Source: BOKV01 sp049289295 (GTDB taxonomy: Bacteria; Pseudomonadota; Alphaproteobacteria; Rhizobiales; Rhizobiaceae). From it: a DNA stretch of 64,000 nucleotides. The position numbers were made by a program, and so were the translations under genes. Under the pieces are notes generated by a model. It was not told the origin of the DNA. It did no database searches and saw nothing but the letters and a program-made list of their open reading frames with translations. The stretch covers positions 62,001 through 126,000 of the forward strand of contig JBATLL010000070.1 in assembly GCA_049289295.1 (NCBI GenBank). The letters are read 5' to 3'. Shown here in pieces: positions 59,912-64,000 of this stretch (position 1 is its first letter; each line of letters opens with the position of its first letter).

Positions 59912-60121
59912 TCAGGCCCCGCCAGTTTCCCGCCTGAAGGATGCGATGGCATCCACATAGGCTTCCTGGCGTTCGACACTCCAGTATTTCAGTTCATCCA
60001 GCGGAATGATGACGTCGGTTACCGCGCAGCGGACGTGCGTGCCCGGTGACAGCACCTGAAAGTCTGCGTCGAGATAGCGGATGCGGGCTTCGCCCGAGCC
60101 AGGTCCTTCGAAACGGTTCAT
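59912..60121 (-). CDS. DUF2093 protein
   Basis: A 69-residue protein with LSPGTHVRCAVTDVIIPLDELKYW and SVERQEAYVDA split by the domain core; this pattern is that of DUF2093, found in Rhizobiales near lpxK and mutL. Function unknown. It lies 73 bases upstream of the end of mutL's coding frame on the same strand side. Confidence 0.86.
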   Translation of the reverse strand: MNRFEGPGSGEARIRYLDADFQVLSPGTHVRCAVTDVIIPLDELKYWSVERQEAYVDAIASFRRETGGA

Positions 60122-60194
60122 GGCCTTCAGTCCTGAATGGGTACAATTACATGTTCAATATGGCTTCGAGAGGCTGCAGGTCAACCTTGATGGA

Positions 60195-61979
60195 TCATCG
60201 ACCGAACAGCCGTTCGATATCCTTCAGCTTGAGTTCGATGAAGGTCGGCCTGCCGTGATTGCACTGGCCAGCGTTCGGCGTGGATTCCATCTGCCTCAAC
60301 AGCGCGTTCATTTCATCGGGCTTCAGAAGGCGTCCGGAGCGAACCGAACCATGGCATGCCATTGTGGACGCAATGGCATTCAGGCGCGCGCGCAACCCAC
60401 CCGCACCTTTCCAGTCTGCCACCTGGTCAGCGAGATCGCGCACGAGCAGGCCCGCATCCACTTCACCAAGCAGGGCAGGCGTTTCGCGCACGGCCACTGC
60501 ATCGGGTCCGAACCTTTCGAGACCCAGGCCAAGTGATGCCAGATCCTCGGCATGTTCGCACAACCGGTTTACATCCTCTTCCGGCAGGTCGACGATTTCG
60601 GGAATGAGCAGAAGCTGGCTGGCAACGCCCTTGTCCAGGTTCGCCTTGAAGGATTCATACACAAGCCGTTCATGCGCGGCATGCTGATCCACGATCACAA
60701 GGCCGTCCCTGGTCTGCGAAATGATGTAGTTGGCATGTAGCTGCGCGCGCGCTGCACCCAGAGGAAAACTGTCCGCTGCCTCCGTGGTTCCGCTGGTTTC
60801 CTGTCGAGCCGAAGGGGTGGGTGCCTGTTCGAACTCGGCCTGGGATTCCGCCAGTCCGCCAAATGCCGGCGCAGAACCGTTCAGTGGACTGTTCGGCGAC
60901 GTTGCCCAGGTTGGAGTATTTGTCCGCCAGATGGAGCCGGGGGTTCCGGCAGAAAATGCGCTCTGCATGGCTGAGGCACGTTCCGTCGATCCCGTCATGC
61001 CTGCATTGGCAATCGCCTGCCGGATGGCGCCAACCACCAGCCCGCGAACGAGTGCGGGATCGCGAAAACGCACTTCGGCCTTGGCCGGGTGTACGTTCAC
61101 ATCAACCTGATGCGGCTCGACATCGATGAACAGCGCCAGCACCGGATGCCGGTCTCGCGCCATCACATCGGCATAGGCACCGCGCACGGCTCCCAGCAAC
61201 TGCTTGTCACGCACGGGCCTGCCATTGACGAAGAAGAACTGGTGCTGGGCATTGCCCCGGTGGAAGGTAGGCAATCCGGTGAGGCCGGTCAGGCGGACAC
61301 CTTCCCTTTCCGCGTCGATCTCGAGAGCGTTGGCTACAAAGCCATCGCCCAGAATCTGGGCCAGCCGGCCCGCCTGATCGCCTGAGGCCAGTTCCAGCGT
61401 TGATCTGTCACTGCCTGCAAGCGTGAAGCGGACATTGGGAAAGGCTATCGCCATTCGTTTGACGATATCGGTGATTGCATTTGCCTCGGCCTGGTCGGAC
61501 CGAAGGAATTTCAATCGCGCCGGCGTGGTCATGAACAGATCCCGCACCTCGACAAGCGTACCCCTGGCAAGGGCGGCGGGACTTGGGCCTTCGAGCTGTC
61601 CCGACGTCACCGATATCTTCCACGCACCATCCTGTGAGTCGGCATGCCTGCTGGTCAGGCTGAGCCGTGAAACCGCGCCGATCGAGGGCAATGCCTCACC
61701 GCGAAACCCCAGGGTACGAATATCGAGAAGATCGTCCGCGAGCTTGGAAGTACAATGGCGTTCGACTGCAAGTACGAGATCCTGTGATAACATGCCCGCC
61801 CCGTCATCCAGCACGCAGATCAGGTTCTTGCCGCCATTTGCAGTCGTGATCTCGATGCGCTGCGCGCCGGCATCAATGGCGTTTTCCACCAGTTCCTTGA
61901 CGATGCTCGCAGGACGCTCAACCACCTCGCCTGCGGCGATGCGGTTTACGACCGATTCTGGAAGACGGACAATGGCCAT
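60195..61979 (-). CDS. mutL: DNA mismatch repair protein MutL
   Basis: A 594-residue mismatch-repair protein. GHL ATPase motifs are KELVENAIDAGA, DDGAGM and GFRGEALPSI in the first 110 residues. The C-terminal domain carries DQHAAHERLVYE (the DQHA-x2-E-x4-E endonuclease motif) and CNHGRPTF, so it is probably a nicking MutL as in organisms without MutH. The ATG at 61979 has AGGGA upstream. The region about 340-400 is a Ser/Pro/Thr-rich linker. Confidence 0.95.
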   Translation of the reverse strand: MAIVRLPESVVNRIAAGEVVERPASIVKELVENAIDAGAQRIEITTANGGKNLICVLDDGAGMLSQDLVLAVERHCTSKLADDLLDIRTLGFRGEALPSIGAVSRLSLTSRHADSQDGAWKISVTSGQLEGPSPAALARGTLVEVRDLFMTTPARLKFLRSDQAEANAITDIVKRMAIAFPNVRFTLAGSDRSTLELASGDQAGRLAQILGDGFVANALEIDAEREGVRLTGLTGLPTFHRGNAQHQFFFVNGRPVRDKQLLGAVRGAYADVMARDRHPVLALFIDVEPHQVDVNVHPAKAEVRFRDPALVRGLVVGAIRQAIANAGMTGSTERASAMQSAFSAGTPGSIWRTNTPTWATSPNSPLNGSAPAFGGLAESQAEFEQAPTPSARQETSGTTEAADSFPLGAARAQLHANYIISQTRDGLVIVDQHAAHERLVYESFKANLDKGVASQLLLIPEIVDLPEEDVNRLCEHAEDLASLGLGLERFGPDAVAVRETPALLGEVDAGLLVRDLADQVADWKGAGGLRARLNAIASTMACHGSVRSGRLLKPDEMNALLRQMESTPNAGQCNHGRPTFIELKLKDIERLFGR

Positions 61980-62150
61980 GCTGATTCCCTGTGCGGGCAA
62001 ATTGTTGCATGGGCGCATTCGCAGTCAAACCCGAACTTTCTGCGATTGGGGAAATGGCTGTGCCAATCTCCGGTTCAGCTTGTAACTTGTCCGGCTTTGC
62101 GCCATTTTGCGGCCAAACCCAGCAATGGGTAACACTTACAGGAGAAAGCA

Positions 62151-63608
62151 ATGCTTGCGAATTCCGATGCCTTCAAGCGTGAAGCAAACCTCATCGGTGG
62201 CCAGTGGGTCCAGGCCGATTCGGGCGAAACCTTGAAGGTGAACAATCCAGCAACTGGCGAGATCATCGGCACTGTGCCACGATCCGGAAAGGCAGAGACC
62301 GCGCGCGCGATTGCTGCCGCTGCAAAGGCCTTCGAGACCTTCCGCAAGACCAGCGCACTTGACCGTTCCAAGATGCTGCGCCGTCTGCATGATGTCATTC
62401 TTGAAAATCAGGAAGCGCTTGCCCGCCTCCTTTCCATGGAACAGGGCAAGTCACTGTTCGAATCACGCGGCGAAGTGGGAATGTCGGCTGCCTACGTCTT
62501 GTGGTTTGCCGAAGAGGCACGCCGCACCTATGGCGACATCGTTCCTTCGCCCTGGGCGGATCGGCGCATTCTCGTCACCAAGGAACCTGTCGGGGTCATT
62601 GCCGCTATCACGCCGTGGAATTTTCCATCGTCGATGCTGGCACGCAAGATCGGTCCGGCGATTGCTGCTGGCTGTACCTGTGTGGTGAAGCCGGCTTCCC
62701 AGACTCCCTATTCGGGCCTTGCATGGGGCGTGTTGTGCGAGATGGCCGGCATTCCAGAAGGTGTCGTGAACATCGTGACGGGATCGGCTGCCGAGATCGG
62801 CGGCGAGATCACACGCAATCCAACCGTTCGCAAGATCACCTTCACCGGTTCGACGCCAGTCGGAAAGCAGTTGCTCAAGGCTGCGGCTGGAACCGTCAAG
62901 AAAGTATCGATGGAACTGGGCGGCAACGCGCCATTCATCGTCTTCAACGATGCTGATCTGGAACGCGCCGTTCAGGGTGCCATGGCAGCAAAATATCGCA
63001 ATTCCGGCCAGACCTGTGTTTGCACGAACCGCTTCCTCGTCCAGTCGAAAATCTACCACAAGTTCGTTGACCGGCTTTCCGAAGAAGCGGCGCGCCTGAA
63101 GGTTGGTAATGGCCTTGAGGATGGCACGCAACAGGGACCGCTCATCGACATGAAGGCTGTCGAATTCATGGAGACCATGATCGCCGACGCGGTAAAGAAG
63201 GGCGGCAAGATCGCAACCGGCGGAAAGCGTCACAAGCTGGGCGGTTCATTCTTCGAGCCGACCGTCATTGCCAACGCAAAACAGCGGATGCGTTTCTCGA
63301 AGGAAGAGATTTTCGGACCGGTGGCACCAGTGTTCAAGTTCCGCACCGAGGAAGAAGCCATCGCCATGGCGAATGACACCGCCTTCGGCCTTGCCTGCTA
63401 TTTCTACACGCAGGATCTGGGTCGCGCACACCGGGTCATGGAAGGATTGAAGTACGGCCTGATCGGCGTCAATGAAGGGCTGATCACAACCGTGGAAGCA
63501 CCATTCGGTGGCTTGAAGGAATCCGGCCTTGGCAAGGAAGGCGGACATCAGGGCATCGAGGATTATCTCGACAGCAAATATGTCTGCGTGGGCGGGCTTG
63601 GTCTCTAG
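62151..63608 (+). CDS. gabD: NAD(P)-dependent succinate-semialdehyde-type dehydrogenase
   Basis: A 485-residue aldehyde dehydrogenase. Catalytic Glu is near 254 in MELGGNAPFIV and catalytic Cys near 289 in NSGQTCVCTNR. ITPWNFP, TGSTPVGK and the C-terminal PFGGLKESGLGKEGG identify the GabD branch, which oxidises succinate semialdehyde to succinate. AGGAGA precedes the ATG. It is not in an operon with other GABA-shunt genes here. Other semialdehydes, such as glutarate semialdehyde, remain possible. Confidence 0.9.
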   Translation: MLANSDAFKREANLIGGQWVQADSGETLKVNNPATGEIIGTVPRSGKAETARAIAAAAKAFETFRKTSALDRSKMLRRLHDVILENQEALARLLSMEQGKSLFESRGEVGMSAAYVLWFAEEARRTYGDIVPSPWADRRILVTKEPVGVIAAITPWNFPSSMLARKIGPAIAAGCTCVVKPASQTPYSGLAWGVLCEMAGIPEGVVNIVTGSAAEIGGEITRNPTVRKITFTGSTPVGKQLLKAAAGTVKKVSMELGGNAPFIVFNDADLERAVQGAMAAKYRNSGQTCVCTNRFLVQSKIYHKFVDRLSEEAARLKVGNGLEDGTQQGPLIDMKAVEFMETMIADAVKKGGKIATGGKRHKLGGSFFEPTVIANAKQRMRFSKEEIFGPVAPVFKFRTEEEAIAMANDTAFGLACYFYTQDLGRAHRVMEGLKYGLIGVNEGLITTVEAPFGGLKESGLGKEGGHQGIEDYLDSKYVCVGGLGL

Positions 63609-63611
63609 GCC

Positions 63612-63983
63612 TCAGCCTGAAGCCATCACGATGCCGACAAGGATCAGTGCGCTTCCCATGAAGAAGCGCACTGACAATGGCTCACCGAGCCACCACCAGG
63701 CCATCATGGGTACGATGACGAAGCTCAGCGCCATGAAGAGATAGGCCGTGGAAAGCGGCACGTTTCTCAGCGCCAGCACCCACCCGATCGTGGCAATTCC
63801 GTAAAGCGCGAGCGCCAGGATGAACAATCCGGCTGCCCGGAAATCATGCAGGAAGGCTTCAAAGCCGGCGGTTCCAAGACGGGTCCCCACGGTCTTGAAC
63901 AACATCTGCCCGAGCGCGATGATCGACACCACGCACAGGATGATGATGTAGTTCTGGGTTTGTGTCGGCTGCGCCAGGCCCAT
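63612..63983 (-). CDS. small four-helix DMT (EamA/ArnE-like) transporter
   Basis: A 123-residue protein with four hydrophobic helices (about 11-30, 50-68, 70-92, 103-122), half the length of a typical EamA protein and thus likely to dimerise like EmrE or ArnE. Features are GIATIGWVLALRNVPLSTAY and the C-terminal LGEPLSVRFFMGSALILVG. AAGGTG stands a few bases before the ATG at 63983. The upstream context is outside the window. It may be a lipid-sugar flippase subunit or a drug exporter. Confidence 0.78.
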   Translation of the reverse strand: MGLAQPTQTQNYIIILCVVSIIALGQMLFKTVGTRLGTAGFEAFLHDFRAAGLFILALALYGIATIGWVLALRNVPLSTAYLFMALSFVIVPMMAWWWLGEPLSVRFFMGSALILVGIVMASG

Positions 63984-64000
63984 TGCATTACACCTTGATG

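Noticed and set aside
1..64000. tRNA, rRNA, CRISPR or insertion sequences
   Set aside because: No T-loop-like GTTCGAATC in a cloverleaf context, no regularly spaced repeat-spacer array, and no transposase-like protein was seen in intergenic or coding regions; a tRNAscan-type search would be needed to exclude RNA genes fully.

Overview
The window looks like core chromosome of a GC-rich (roughly 60 %, judged by eye) alphaproteobacterium, most likely of the order Hyphomicrobiales (Rhizobiales). Supporting signs are the block pmbA / inositol-phosphatase / DUF4170 / DUF374 acyltransferase / waaA / lpxK next to DUF2093 and mutL, the hisS-hisZ-hisG cluster with short-form HisG, the HAD-IIA / ribF / ileS run, a CIRCE-controlled groESL operon, and upstream sequences that resemble CtrA boxes (TTAA-N7-TTAA) and CcrM (GANTC) sites. 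No transposon, prophage, CRISPR array, rRNA or tRNA gene was recognised. No stretch longer than 300 bases lacks a gene.

Layout. 1-3.7 kb: end of a CecR-like TetR regulator, then a membrane-fusion lipoprotein, ABC ATPase and ABC-2 permease joined by ATGA overlaps. 3.7-8.5 kb (minus): universal stress protein with an FNR/FixK-like box, xseA, and a second ABC exporter pair. 8.7-10.7 kb: a DUF937 protein with a five-copy C-terminal motif and two PilZ-type proteins around a perfect CtrA box. 10.7-13.0 kb: gshA and rsmE. 13.1-21.6 kb: a carbon-oxidation locus in which a GntR/FCD regulator, lutABC and an uncharacterised Cys-containing protein (minus) diverge from glcDEF (plus); two similar 17-bp operator-like sequences lie between them. 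21.7-24.3 kb: two L,D-transpeptidase paralogues and a DUF2927 protein. 24.4-28.4 kb: tag, a DUF1801 protein, two EamA transporters, and a Cys/His-rich secreted protein with a DUF305 protein (possible copper pair).

28.5-34.6 kb: hisS-hisZ-hisG, DoxX, fumC and two coupled small membrane proteins. A 200-bp patch of hisS has clearly lower GC and unusual codons. 34.7-39 kb: a Glyoxalase_8-like protein, groESL with full promoter, CIRCE and terminator, and a degenerate EAL protein. 39-50 kb: HAD phosphatase, ribF, ileS, an outer-membrane-type lipoprotein, tadA, rluB, rsmD, a pair of M16 peptidases (one active, one without HxxEH) and a patatin phospholipase. 50.8-54.1 kb (minus): Kef-type antiporter and MATE exporter. 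54.2-59.8 kb: pmbA and the Kdo/lipid A genes. 59.9-64 kb: DUF2093, mutL, a succinate-semialdehyde-type dehydrogenase and a small four-helix DMT transporter.

The parts most worth a second look are the uncharacterised protein attached to lutABC, the in-phase operator pair, the cell-cycle-type sites in front of the PilZ and L,D-transpeptidase genes, the hisS mosaic patch, the DUF937 repeat protein, the DUF305 pair and the degenerate EAL protein. All family assignments were made by reading translated sequence; no database search was run.
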